Assembly (NCBI GenBank): GCA_028753945.1 | Contig: JAPNXP010000016.1 | Location: forward strand, 558,001 to 622,000 | DNA: 64,000 nucleotides | Direction: 5' to 3' | From: Hexactinellida sp. DTS-2022 | Lineage: Eukaryota > Porifera > Hexactinellida | Part shown: in pieces, positions 43,068-55,600 of the stretch | Layout: every line of letters begins with the position of its first letter | How positions within the stretch are numbered: the stretch's first letter is position 1 | The notes under the pieces: generated by a model | What the model saw: the letters and a program-made list of their open reading frames with translations, nothing else | Databases searched by the model: none | What the model was told of the DNA's origin: nothing | Position numbers and translations under genes: made by a program

Positions 43068-45738
43068 TTAATACAGCCTGTCTCCCATACCCGCACTAAC
43101 TCCCATTCCTTGTGTCTCTTTCGGTCTCGTCACGTGACTAACGCATGGCTTCCTTCCCTGGGGTACCGTCATTTCGAAGCAGTTGTCAGGCAAGTGACGC
43201 AGAGTGCGTTCTGCACTAATTGGTAGAGGGTCTGATGTGAAAAACTCGTGATCCAAAGCGGCATTGCTTGTAATACGCTTGGAAGGGTCTGTAGATTAGA
43301 ATATAATTATATAAAGTCAAATATAGGGGCAGTTCAAACGTTAAGTAACGCAAAATAACAGGAAAATTAGACACTGGATCATTAGTACTACAAAAGGATG
43401 GTCTGTCACACATTGGTTGACTCCCTAAGAAGCTTTACTCGCGGTAACGTTTGAATGGTCTATAACGAAATAAAGTGGACTCGATAATACCAACAAGGTA
43501 TATTCCCTCTCGGCCATACAAATGACTCTGGTTAACTTAGAATTCTGGATAATTAATACGAGCAAATTTAGACGGTCCCCTTGTAGTTCGATTATCGAGT
43601 CTACTATACGTTTATTATAACGAAGGTATATAATTTCATAGCACGGATAAATTAAATATTGATTTTAGTCCGCTTGCATCGAACTAAACGAAGGGCCATT
43701 GCATTTGCATACTTCGGGCAATAAATGATTTTAGGCACGCAAAATTTTAACCCATATAATTTGATTGTGACTACTACAGCTACAGTCAAGTCTAGTTATT
43801 GTGTACTTATTTATGATAAGGCATTTATTATAAACAAAGCCTTTTGGTATTCATTTCACAGATCTGATAGGTTTGTTCAAAATAAACATTCGCACATAGC
43901 GACACTAGACAACAGCTGATTAGTTATGAGGTATGTTCCCCAATTATTCTCAATCTATATGGTAATAAATTAGAGATACAGTCTGTTCTCTCTAATGGTC
44001 CAACTTGTCCAAAAACAACTTTCTAATTCTATAATAGTTTCTCTAAATAGCCCACTTTGGGCCATTTTCCCACTGGTGGACTATTAGAGAGATAGAGTGT
44101 AATAATTTGTGGCGCACAAATTTTGAAATTACATTGAAAGAAGTCCAAGTAATTACCCCTTCGTTTACTTCAATATAAGCGAATAAATCAACTACTATCT
44201 ACAAAACAGGTCCATTTATCTCCAGATATAGGGACATATTTATGCTAAGTTACCATAAAAACACACTTTTTATGGTGAATTTCCTTAAAGGGAATCGAGC
44301 TTTTTTTTTACTTAAATTGTGTTAGAAAAAAAGTCGACTTTTAAAAATATGTCCCTATATCTCGAGATAAAGAGACATGTTCTGTCTAAGGAATATATTT
44401 AAGCGGGGATTTCGTTATAGCTGATTTCGTTTGAATGGGTGTTTAATGTACAGGTTGGCAGGCCAGTCAGGTCATTGCATTTTCATTATAAATAGGAACT
44501 CAAGCTTATAGCCTGCCTGACCACCTGAACGCTGCTGTAACACAAAATCAATACAATAAATTTCCAAGCAAGAGGCTTTAATTTTTCTAAATTGGTGTAT
44601 TAAAAAAATAAATCTCAAACTTTGATATAATAAATTACTTATATATCAGCTAATACTTTTCTAAGGTAACTTTCAGCCACTGTCAAGATAACTGTTTAAC
44701 ATCAAAAATTACCTTTTTCAAAGACGAAAAGTAATATTGAATAGGTGCTGGCCGATATATTAGTAAGCCCAATAATTACTACATACCTAGCACCAGAAGT
44801 TTGTCAATCAAATCAACTGCATATCTATTGGAAACTTTTGGTGTCAACCTTTCAACAACTTTCCTAGTTTCTTCTTTCAATACAACTTTCGAGAAAAGTT
44901 CCAAACGTTCTACATCTGGCCAAACACGGGTATTTATACTCCCGCATAAACAGCTGATCAGTGTTAACTGATGCTGCTCAGCTGTTCCCTGCAGAATGGG
45001 AGACCGAATCCACATTTCTGCCATTATACACCCGACACCCCATAGGTCTATCGGAAAGCTATAATTCCGATCGCCAAGTAATAATTCAGGCGCGCGATAC
45101 CATAGCGTCACTACACGATTTGTGTATTTTGCAGGTTGCAATTTATTCGCAGCGATTGCACGTGCTAAACCGAAATCGCCGAGCTTCAATTTTCCCTCTC
45201 TTGTGATGAATATATTCGACGCTTTCATATCTCGATGCAGTACATTATTCTTATGCAGATAAGATATAGCGTAAAATAACTGACGAATTATATCCTTTAT
45301 TTCTTCCAAGGGGAATTTGACTTCTGGGTTACTTAACAAACCGGCTAAATCATGCTCGCAAAACTCGAAAACCATGTATATACTTCCACGCTCACGGTTA
45401 TACAGCGTAGGTTTTGAACGGCAAATTTCATAGAGTCTTACTACATTATCATGACGTAACAATTGGAGAATCCGTATCTCTCTCAATGCAGTTATTGGGA
45501 ACCCTTCTTTCTCCAATTCCATCTTCACTTTCTTCAAAGCAACCGGTTTTCGTGTGCGGCGACATTTCGCGTAGAATACCTCACCAAATGTGCCTTGACC
45601 GATTTTCATTTGTTTATCGTATTTGTTTATATCTTGGCAGTATGGGAATTCATAATTATCTTGATACTGAGTTGAGATTGAAGAATAGGGAGAATCCTTT
45701 TGTCCTGTCTGAATGTCTGGATTCACGTTTGCACACAT
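43068..45738 (-). CDS. CDK9: Cyclin-dependent kinase 9 (two exons, 390 aa)
   Basis: Exons 45738-44787 and 43288-43068 join through a split Asp codon (donor GTATGT, acceptor CTACAG) and give 390 aa; human CDK9 is 372. Seen in order: glycine loop KIGQGTFGEVF, the lysine in PVALKKV, the cyclin-binding helix PITALREIRILQL that gave CDK9 its old name, FEFCEHDLAGLLS, the catalytic loop HRDMKASN, DFGLARA, and the activation segment YTNRVVTLWYRAPELLLG with its phospho-acceptor Thr. Exon 2 supplies the end of the C-lobe (DPSKRITSNAALDHEFF) and a Gly/Arg-rich tail. With cyclin T it forms P-TEFb, which phosphorylates RNA polymerase II to release paused transcription. All catalytic residues are present. 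The intron holds several palindromic elements. Confidence 0.96.
43978..44110. mobile_element. Palindromic element in the CDK9 intron
   Basis: ACAGTCTGTTCTCTCTAATG with inverse CTATTAGAGAGATAGAGTGT. The same intron also has a pair at 44210-44390 (ATATAGGGACATATTT and its inverse AAATATGTCCCTATAT). Confidence 0.6.
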
Positions 45739-46137
45739 TTATAACTTGAAATTGTTTGGTTTAGTTATGGAAATTTGGAGGTATTAAAAATAGTAAATGT
45801 ATATGCTCATGCGTAAATTCCAGGTTTAATCCAGGCGCATAAGTTTGAAAGGAAACTTTTCTAGTTGCGCACGGAAATCGAGAGATACTCGCATAGTCTT
45901 ATTACAAAATTTGTTATTTAGGTGCGTGTCTCAAAGTTATTCTAGGAGCGGAAAATGTTGGCTAGATGAAAGCCTGTGGGTATTAGACTTATGCGCATGA
46001 ACAATACAATGCGATTGCGATAGGCTATTTAATATATGAAAATTTGAGCACTCTCAATTCACACATGGGTTATTATTTGACTGCTATGCACTTGTTTTAG
46101 TCAACCAGAGTTGCCGTAGCGAATTAATAATTCGATT
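45739..46137. other. Stretch upstream of CDK9
   Basis: Should hold the CDK9 promoter; no core motif stands out. No gene seen. Confidence 0.3.
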
Positions 46138-46552
46138 ACAGTAGAACCTCGTTAGTTCGAACACGGTTAATACGAATTTCCGGATAAGACGAACAAACAC
46201 TTCCACAAATCAGATCCCTACAATAGCTATCCAAGCAGGGGCGGCACGTCCTTTCGAAAAGTGTACGGCGGAGAATTTTACAGTATTCGTATATGGTCCC
46301 GCCGCACCAAGTATTTGAATGTGATCCGGCAATTATTTAATTATTAAATTATCAATGAATTGTGAATTTCGAACAGATAGAGGTGGTACAGCAAAGCTGG
46401 CCATCCTGAAAAGTGGTACGGCGCTCGCTGCACCAGCCTTACCGTGTATGCCGCCCCTGAAATGGGTATTACTCCGGTTAATACGAACTCCGGATAAAGC
46501 GACCAGATTTTTACCGTCGGTGTTCGTATTTACGAAGTTCTACTATACTACT
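46138..46552. mobile_element. P1 palindromic element with another element nested inside
   Basis: ACAGTAGAACCTCGTTAGTT at the left and TACGAAGTTCTACTATA at the right. In the middle (46231-46460) is a second element with CAGGGGCGGCACG and its partial inverse ATGCCGCCCCTG. Confidence 0.65.
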
Positions 46553-46559
46553 AAATAAT

Positions 46560-48059
46560 GAACCTCAGGGATTCATTTCATTAGGGGGGGGGGGGGATCA
46601 AAGTTCTCACAGCCCCCCTGGCTACGACTACGAGCCTAGAATATGATTACACTGGTGTGAGCTTAAACCGGTGCGAACCGGTATGAAAGCGTTGACACGA
46701 GGTAAGCGTTTACACTGCAACAACTGTAAAAAAATGTAAAATTAAATTATCATTCGAATCCAAATAAATTCAATATTATGCACGATTTATTCTCTTGTTA
46801 TGAGTAACTTTAATAACTTATGATATTAAACATGTGAAAAAATTTGTCCAAAAAATATTTCGTGATCCCAGGTGCACATCTGTAGCCCATGAGATACTTA
46901 TCCTGAAAATTTCAGTACTTAGTAAACAAATATCTGTTTACGTGGAGGTTACTGACAGGGTCCGAATTGCGTTGAGGTCAGCTGCGCCATGGAGCCTAAG
47001 CGCCCGCTGGGATCAGGCCTGGGGATCCGAATGCACGTCGCTATGGTAGCAAAGTTAGCATTCGGGGGCGAGTGATGAAGTACTAGTAAATTGGTCAAAT
47101 ACAGTCACTAAATTTACATCCTGAAGGGTCGTAACACTCCCCATGTTCCAGGAATGAGAGGGGACTCCTTTGCTCTAGGTATACGTATACTATTATTTCC
47201 TACATATTTAAGCCATAAGAAAAATCAATTCATTTTGAAAAATACCAGGCACGGATCCACCGGGGGGGTGCGGGGGGTGCGCACCCTCCCAACTCTTCAT
47301 GAGATTGGACTCAGAGACTGTCACATTTCACAGATAGCTAAATTTTTTATGTTTACGTCATCAATGAGTTAGCATATTGGCAATCTTGTGTGACTAACGT
47401 GTCTACATCATTAATGTACTGGAAACCTAAATTTATTGTCGGGCGCAAAGGTTACCCCTATATGTCAAAAATCAAATTTGGAAATCGTCCAGTTTCTTCA
47501 ATCAACTCTGAACATACAAACAAATATTTTTACAGCCTGTATTTTAATAGTATAGCTAGCTATATTGCTATATTTATTAATTTTTAAAACATTGTGATTT
47601 TAGTTCATTTTCAGCCAATATCCATGAGTGCCACTCCATGGATATTGGCTGAAAATGATTGTCCCTGAACTGTGCCACAATTGGCACAAATGGGAATGCG
47701 ACTGTACACAGTATAAATAATCCTAATGATTAGAAATTTAGCATTGCCCCCTCTATTGCCCCCGTGCTATTCAAATCGGAAATAATAATAATAATATTCT
47801 AAATGCCTCATGAGTATCTGAAATTAAATATTTAATAGCTCATTATATAGTTAATGAGTTTATCACAGCTATAAAATTTAAATCACACTAATACGAAATG
47901 TGAACATACAAACAAATATATAAATATACTAACGTGCTAGTAATAATTCAAATAACAAGGTTTGTTTTTCTAAAAAACTGGAACACTAGATAATTTAAAT
48001 AGTGAAAATATATTCTAAATGCTCAAGAATATCCTATGAGTAAAAAGATATTTCCCTTA
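46560..48059. other. Intergenic stretch of scraps
   Basis: 46584-46598 is a G-run next to a broken hAT-type end. 46855-46930 matches 58431-58500. 47254-47300 is a GC-rich hAT scrap. 47611-47659 is a hairpin with 20-base arms (TTTTCAGCCAATATCCATG on the left). No gene seen. Confidence 0.4.
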
Positions 48060-48986
48060 TTATGCTGTGAGGGAAAAAATAATATGTTTGTCGACAAAAT
48101 CTTTACCCAACTTGGAGAGCAAGATCTCATCAATCTTCTTCGACTGTTCTTCCGTCATGATTTCTTTCCAACTACCTACTTTCCCTTTATACATAAAATC
48201 CGCGCCCTCTTTCATTGTATGTTTGCCATTAATAAATTTATTTTCGCGCATAAATTCAAAACTCGTTTCTTTCGCAATCAATTCAAATAGTTCTTCAGTT
48301 AATTCACAGCCTATAAATTTTCCAATCTCCTGCACTTTAGTTTTGAAGTCTAAATGCAATTGTTCATAACAGATAATATAAATATTCGCATCATCCTTAT
48401 TATGTTCAATATATCCTTTGAGATGCTCACAAAAATTGAAACAGTTTCTTTCTATGTAATAGTCAAAGAACTCGGCGAATGTCCCATGAAATGTAGCATA
48501 AATGCCCAAGTTTAAGAAGTTGTACATAGAAACAATGACGTCTTTCGGATTTCTGTAGATGTACAGATATTTCGATGAAGGATTTTTAGGCAAATAACAA
48601 TAAGGCATATGCGAAAAGAACAACCTTGGATCGGGCAATCCAGCAATATAATCCGTGGGGTATTTCATATTGGTAAGATCTGGAATCTTATCATCCTTTA
48701 TCTTTGGATGTGGACTCGGAATATTATCGACTTGTGGTATATCAAGTACAACAAAGTATGTGCCAATAATATGTTTCGAAGCTTTTTCTTTATACTTCAG
48801 TAGATAGATGATATGCGTGAGCCAGTGTGTCCCAGATTTGGGATATGAGACGACGAATACATCAGAGTCTCGAGGTTTAAATGAGGTAGAGGCTTGTTCT
48901 AGCCATTCGGTTGTTGTAAAAGGGGGGAAAAAATATCCATTACAGATATTTATAATATTTACCTTCGATTCTTTTACTTCTGCCAT
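48060..48986 (-). CDS. Cytosolic sulfotransferase (single exon, 308 aa)
   Basis: The first ATG in frame is at 48986. The protein has the PAPS 5'-phosphosulfate loop VVSYPKSGTHWLTH, FFSHMPYCYLP (position of the catalytic His in the SULT family), the 3'-phosphate site YIYRNPKDVIVSMYNF, and near the C-terminus YKGKVGSWKE, the usual dimer and PAPS motif. Its length is normal for the family. Such enzymes transfer sulfate from PAPS to small hydroxyl or amine compounds; which compound cannot be read from sequence. No signal peptide or membrane segment, so it is cytosolic. No intron, unlike most vertebrate SULT genes, and no break, so either an intronless lineage or a retrocopy that still codes. Confidence 0.93.
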   Translation of the reverse strand: MAEVKESKVNIINICNGYFFPPFTTTEWLEQASTSFKPRDSDVFVVSYPKSGTHWLTHIIYLLKYKEKASKHIIGTYFVVLDIPQVDNIPSPHPKIKDDKIPDLTNMKYPTDYIAGLPDPRLFFSHMPYCYLPKNPSSKYLYIYRNPKDVIVSMYNFLNLGIYATFHGTFAEFFDYYIERNCFNFCEHLKGYIEHNKDDANIYIICYEQLHLDFKTKVQEIGKFIGCELTEELFELIAKETSFEFMRENKFINGKHTMKEGADFMYKGKVGSWKEIMTEEQSKKIDEILLSKLGKDFVDKHIIFSLTA

Positions 48987-49544
48987 TGACAAATACTCTA
49001 GAACGTATACTAAACACGGTTATGGTAGCAGTATTGATGATTTATTCATAAAATTTAATGTTTTGTAAACAATTCATTTCTAATCCGAAGTAAGCGTGTT
49101 TTGAGGACCCAGCATTTTAGGGGCCCCCGTCCCCATATCGCTAGTGGTTTAAATCCCAGGGGGCGGCCCCGGCCCATAACCGTTTACACCGGGAAAAATT
49201 TGATTGTACGTATATACATTGGTCAATTACAAAATCTGATAAAAGGATCTCTTTAATTATACTTAGATTATGAGAGATAATGAGCAGGGCATTTTCTCTC
49301 CCGGCCCTCGAATTTGGTTAGTTACTCATATATAAACCAATTTACTATGATAACTGGCGGCCCTTGGCATGCACTTTCCACGGGCCCTTACCCCTCCCCT
49401 CTTGGTGGCCTGAAAAACGCATGTAATTAGTTGAATACACTAACTATGCATTATGTGAACCAAAAAATGTATTCAGTTACAGTGAATAATTTCCAAATTC
49501 TTACACTATTTCAGTCCCTTTCAATCCTTTTAAATGAGGGATTT
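48987..49544. other. Stretch between sulfotransferase and MED8
   Basis: Divergent promoter region of the two genes. 49100-49170 and 49360-49400 are GC-rich scraps (GGGGGCGGCCCCGGCCC). No gene seen. Confidence 0.35.
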
Positions 49545-49665
49545 CTGATATATCGGAAACACTTTTTCAATATTAAAACCTGGCTTTGTAAATGTTAATT
49601 TTATGACAAAAAATCCGTTGCAAGTATACCTGAAAATTACATTAGAAAAGGGGTTGACCGTATAC
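49545..49665. mobile_element. Hairpin element of the ATATCGGCCAACACC family at the MED8 5' end
   Basis: ATATATCGGAAACACTTTTT and the facing AAAAGGGGTTGACCGTATA are diverged versions of ends seen at 44650-44770, 50560-50670, 55330-55460, 55500-55640 and 56135-56255. It adds an upstream in-frame ATG (49603) that is unlikely to be the true start. Confidence 0.55.
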
Positions 49666-49692
49666 AAACACTTAATTAGACCCCATTTTATA

Positions 49693-52600
49693 ATGAATAG
49701 CGTAGCAATGGCTACAATGGATTCTGACGAGAAGAAATTAGCCAACTCCTTGCCTTTCACTAACATAATGCAACATACGAACGAAGTGAAAGGATCTATA
49801 TCAGAGATATTAGGTAAAGTGGAGAAGAAGGGGCCTTCCTATTCTGAATTGCTTGACGACTTCAGTGTATTGACAGCTAAGCTAACTACGCTATCGAAAA
49901 CAATTGCTAACGAAAAAGGTGAGTAGTATCGAAAGTACAGTAGAACCTCGTTAGTACGAACACCAGGGGGCCGTCAAATTTATTCGCCTTATCTGGAATT
50001 CGTATTAACCAATATCATTTGTATTGAAAAGGCTTTGAATGGGACTGAAATTGTATTCGTATTAATTAACCGGAATTTCGTATAAACTGAGCTGTGTTCG
50101 TATAGACTATAGAGACAAGACTGAAACCAGAGGGTTTGGATTGGAATTTTAATGCAAATACAGTGGTATGATCAATTTGTCCAGAATTAAATCGAGTCCA
50201 TAATCCATAACTAATTTATAAATCAAATTGATTCTATTATCATAATTATAGACCATGGGTATAATAAAACATTGCAAATCCAGTTATTATGGATTTTGAA
50301 TGAGTGTCAAAATAATTTCCTAATCCAATCCATTATATATCCGAGACACCTCGTGATAGGGACGCTTTTTTCCTATACCCCAATTTCTTATATAGTACTT
50401 GTGCTGTAGTCCTTTTTAATTTGATCAATTCGCGCATGGCCAATGTGGATTTGGACAGAATCCAATCTGACGCGAGTAATTTATCTCGTTATATTATGAG
50501 TCAACAAACTGTTGAATTAACAAATTGCCCGAATAAGCTATTGAACTACATCTACAACCCATTGGGCTTATATATCGGCCGACACATTTTATAATATAGA
50601 AAGGGTATTTTTGAACCAAAGTTCACCTTTGCAAAACGGGGTTTTATAATAAAAATGTTGGCTAATATACAGTAAATGCCGGATATAAGAACTTATCGGA
50701 TATAAGAACATTATGTTGGAAAACGGTTGCCATATACCCTATATAATTTATGTCGGTTATAAGAATATGCCGGTTATAAGCACATTAAGTGCAGTTCCCG
50801 ACTATGTGCTTATAACCGGCATCCACTATATAAGTAAACCCTTCTCAAAATTGCTGATTATACTAATATATTAATTCACACAGTAAAAAGTAACCTGAGA
50901 TTAAGTAATATCAAAGATAAACAACACTTAACAATAAAACAACAATAACAATAACAGGGTTTATCAAGAAAAACAAACAAAAACAATAAACAAAATAATC
51001 CAAGTAAACAAAATTAACTGTTACTTCACACAATGTTGTTGTAATGAAGTTTACTAAATATACATTATTGTCTGAAAAATAAAAGCTGCAGTAATTATTG
51101 TAGTATAAAGGAGATAGGATTCATTATTTTATTGAGAAAGTTCGGTAAATTAGGAGTAATAAGTTTTTAGCATTGAGATTGACGAATTCTAATTCACTAA
51201 GAATTGGATTTTGTAGGTATTGATGTTCTAATAATTCTTCCAAACCGAAATTATGGCTTATAATTTCATTATCACGGCCTTCATAATGTACTGCGATTTT
51301 AAATACACCTGCATCTTCAATTGAAAGCAAAAAATATAAATTATTCCTTCGTTTTTCAGGAACTTCACTTGCGTCTGAAATAACACCTTCTCTATAAAGT
51401 TGTGAGAATGGAAATTTGTGTTTTTTCATAGTATTAACATGAGATTGTGTGTTTTCTAAAGAGTTATTTGGTGTAGCTGCTTTTCGTACTTGCACTAAAT
51501 ACTGTTCATAAGCTTCTAACTTTTCCATTAAAGATTGCTCAACATTTGCTAAATCATCGAAAATAAATTTTAAATCAATCAACTCTTCACAGTTTTGATC
51601 AATTAACTGTAGTATGGTTGGAATATCGGCTTTAACATCGATGAACATTTTCGTGCGAAATTCCTCGCTATTCTCTTCACACTCGAAAAGTGGACGTATT
51701 TTTTTAATAGCTAATTCAGTCAGGGCTGCTACTTCATCATTATTAGATTTCCGCGCTTTCATTAACGCGTTTTCCAAATCTTTTTCCCTCAAACAATGTG
51801 GAACAGCTTTAAATATTTTCGCAAGAAGCAGTATACTAAATTTATACGCATTTTCAGCATTATCTAATGAAAAGATGGAATTTTCTGGAGAATCAGGCCA
51901 ATAACTTTCTAACGGCAGTTGTATCAGTGTATCGGGATCTACACAGTATTCCTGTGGGTTTATACGAGCTTTCAGTTCATCTAAAATTATATCTAATTTA
52001 TCAGGATCTTCACCGACTAATTTTTCGCGGTAAATCACAAGTAGATTATGAATATTACAAATTTCTTTCCATCTGAGTTGAAGACTCATTTGTCGTTTTG
52101 AAAGCGCTAAAAACGCTTCCATTTCTAACTGTTGATGGAAATCTGGCACTTGGCACAGGTTATTTAAAAAAGATTTAACAGCATCATGGTTTGTGAATAA
52201 AAATGGCTCAAGTGGTTTCATATACGCTTCACGTGTGGTAGCTAAATTTGAAATTGTTTGTAAGGTCTTAGCTAGCAATGTTAAAGCACGACGTCCATGC
52301 GTTGTAGGCGATTTACTTAGTATGTTGATGCTAGGCGCATGTGGTGCTGTTATTATTGGATTTATAAAACGTAGGTAGAAAAATCCACCAACCATTATAA
52401 TAGTTGTATCTGAAGTAATACTTGGGAATTGTTGACTGACTAAATTTCTAATTGCTTTGCATAGAAAACGAATGCCGTATGGTACTTTAAGTAGAGACGA
52501 ATACATTGTTGATAAAAAACGTGTTATGTGGTTTTCAAGGGTTTTCATTCTTTGTTGTACAATTTTCCGGACTTCAGGATCTGCGTCTGCTTCGGCTTGT

Positions 52601-55600
52601 GTGCCGCGACGTAATTGCTTTTCGCCGCGTTTGTTACGTAATTCTTCTAACACCTATTTTGTAAATATACTGGTTTATATAGAATTGTTTATACAAATTC
52701 TATTCCATTTAAGTACTACTGGACAATGGATAATATGGATACATTACTTATGCTGTAGATCTGCTTTATGAAAATTATTATTATGGACAAGCCCTATGGT
52801 CCCAATTTAACTTACATGGGGCTTGTATTAAGTTGAGTTCGCTTATTATGAAGTCTGTCTATTATGAACACAATTTTTGGTCCCTTGAATGTTCATAATA
52901 AAGTACCTGACTGTATTTAGATTTTATTGTTTTAAATCCGTAAAATCTATACTCATCCGGACTACCTTGCTTCCTACAAAACTAACTTTGATAGAATTAA
53001 TCTCTAATGAGTCTTCTAGTGTGGCTAATTCTTCAAGTTGAGTTGAGAAGAAGGTCTTGACATAATTCTTACCAGGAGGTCGTCTTGTGTATGTGGTCAT
53101 CATGCGTGTCATCGCGGAATTATTTCGCATAAGTGTACCTAAAATCAGTTAAATAACAGTATAAACCTCGTTAGTACGAACACGGTTAATACAAATTCCT
53201 GTTAACATGAAAACTATTTCAATCCCCTCAAAGCCTTCAATACAAATGATATTTTGCTTAATAGGAATTCCGGATAAAGTGATCCCATTTTGAAAGTCCC
53301 TGGTATTCATACTAACGAGGTTATGCTGTATACTATAGTTTCTATGACCCTTTTAGTGAATATAAATGTTGTAAATCCTTTGAAGTATTACAAGTAGTGA
53401 AGTGTTAATTAATGAAAGATCGGAATCTTGGGTTTTCATAAATATCTAGAACCTTGGATGGTTGCAAGTGTGTTCTCCACTCCCAACAATTTTTTAATAA
53501 CCGATATCCATATTTAATTTATAATAAACAGAACATACTTTAACTTTTGAAAATTTCTTAATATAAATTTTCGTCATTTTTAATATTATTTTTCATTTTG
53601 TCATGTCTGCACAAAATATAGTTACTTTTCTCAAAAGTGACGAAATATTTTTATTTTTCCCTTGAATTACTTCCCTCTTTCAGCCTAGGGGAGCAATTGC
53701 AAGCGAAAAGGTGTTGTTTATTTTCTTGACACCAAAATGACGAAGTTTTCGAAGTTAATGTACTTCCGTATACAGTATATCCCTACCTATGTCCTGAGCA
53801 TTCTGTATCTCTCTTGTGAGAGCCAGATGGAACATGGCTAGCAGCAAGTGCTCCTCTCTCTCTTCATACTGGTTCCCGTACAGGGAAAACATAACTGTTT
53901 CCAGGAGAGAGTCTATCTCTTCCAGAGACGCTGCTCTCGTTAAGGTTGCTATGTATCTGAATAGGGAGATTGGAATGTTAGTTATAATGTAAATTCATTT
54001 TAGAATAAACGAAAAATAAAATTAATTACTTATATATTGGGCACTCCTTTTTTAGTGAAATTTTCAGGCATAGGCAGTAATTATTTAACAAAAAATTTTG
54101 TATTTAATAAATAAGCCAAAAATAGAGTTGTGAGTATATTCTCCGAATAAGTGCCGGCCCTTATTGTTTTCGGGGCTAAATTTACCCTCAAAATTATGCA
54201 GATTATGCAGAGGGAGTGGGAGATAGCATAGTTAACCAATTTGTAACAGACCATCCTTTGGGTATAGAAAATGGTAAAAAGTTTGACATATTTCGGTGAT
54301 TTGCGTTGGCTGATGTTGATCACTGCGAATTTTATACTGAAAAGGTGTTTAAAGTTATACGTAAGTAAGATTTAGCAATACACACCTGGGACTTGTCTGT
54401 AGCAGGTAGAACAGATTGCTGTACAGCTGGTGTTGTTGGTCTGCTCTTACAGATTCTGGCATTTCTTTCTGTTTCGTACAAATACTAGTTAGCTCTTCTA
54501 GAGATATTCTGTGGTTTACTAATAAACCTATTTTATTATCCAGCTCTTGAACCCATTTATTGAGGTAGTGATTGTGTTTGCTTTTATCTGATACGTCGTG
54601 TTTAATCTGCTGAAGCTCTGATAGAATCTAAAATAGAAATAATTTTATGAGTGAAACCTCTCCATCTAATTCACATAAAGGGCAGTTCAAACGCTACGTA
54701 ACACCATGTTACAGGCCATCCTTATATTACAAATTAGTCAAAAAGCGTGACATAGGAAGGGGACATAATTTTCGGGATTTTTTTGTTATTTACCTTTTGA
54801 TTGACCCATTAGGCCTGAAAATTGGTATTTTGAATGTAAATATAAATTACTTGTTTACCATCCAATATGTTCTAAAAATACGATTATACAGAGGAAAATT
54901 GTTCATAATAAGCAGACCTGACTGTATTATTACAGTAAGCTACAGTATACAAACACCAGGGGACCGTCAAAATGCGATCGTCATCATTAATTCGAATTTA
55001 ACCAATATCAAAATTCTAACAATGATTTTGACATCAAAATACAAAAATAATTGATAAAAGTTGGATAGTAAAAGTATAAGGTGGGTGCTGTATAATTTTT
55101 CTGGAATGTTGCATTACGTAACGTTTGAACGACCCCTATCACTATATGATTACCTCATAGTACCGGGCCACATCTTCACTAATGGCATCATCCTCTGTCC
55201 CATCAATCGTGCTATTCATTACAACAGGACTTGCTACCTTAGTCATAGCCTAACTAAAGTTATCAAAATGGTAGACTGCATTAGAAAGCTGTTAGATAAG
55301 AATACATATCTTGCGATAATTTGGGGGCATTTACATATCGGCCAACACCTTTCCAATATAAAAACCCCGCTTCATAAAGGTGAATTTTTGATGTAAAAAT
55401 GAGCTAGCCAGCGCCTGAAAACTACATAGAAAAAGGTGATGACCGATATACAAGTAATATAACGTAGCAATGTTGTATGATATTTACCACCACGATATTG
55501 CAATTACTAATGTATTACCAAGACCTTTTCTTCAAGGCACGCAGGGTCATTTATAATTAATATCAAAGAATCACCTTTGCGAAGCCGGGGTTTTATATTG

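Noticed and set aside
48036-48369. Plus-strand ORFs of 84 and 100 aa
   Set aside because: Shadows of the sulfotransferase on the other strand.
49603-49692. Longer MED8 N-terminus starting at 49603
   Set aside because: That stretch belongs to a hairpin element seen elsewhere; MED8 similarity starts after 49693.
54647-55396. 135- and 111-aa plus-strand ORFs
   Set aside because: They are antisense to IQGAP exons and run through the GTTCAAAC element and a hairpin element.
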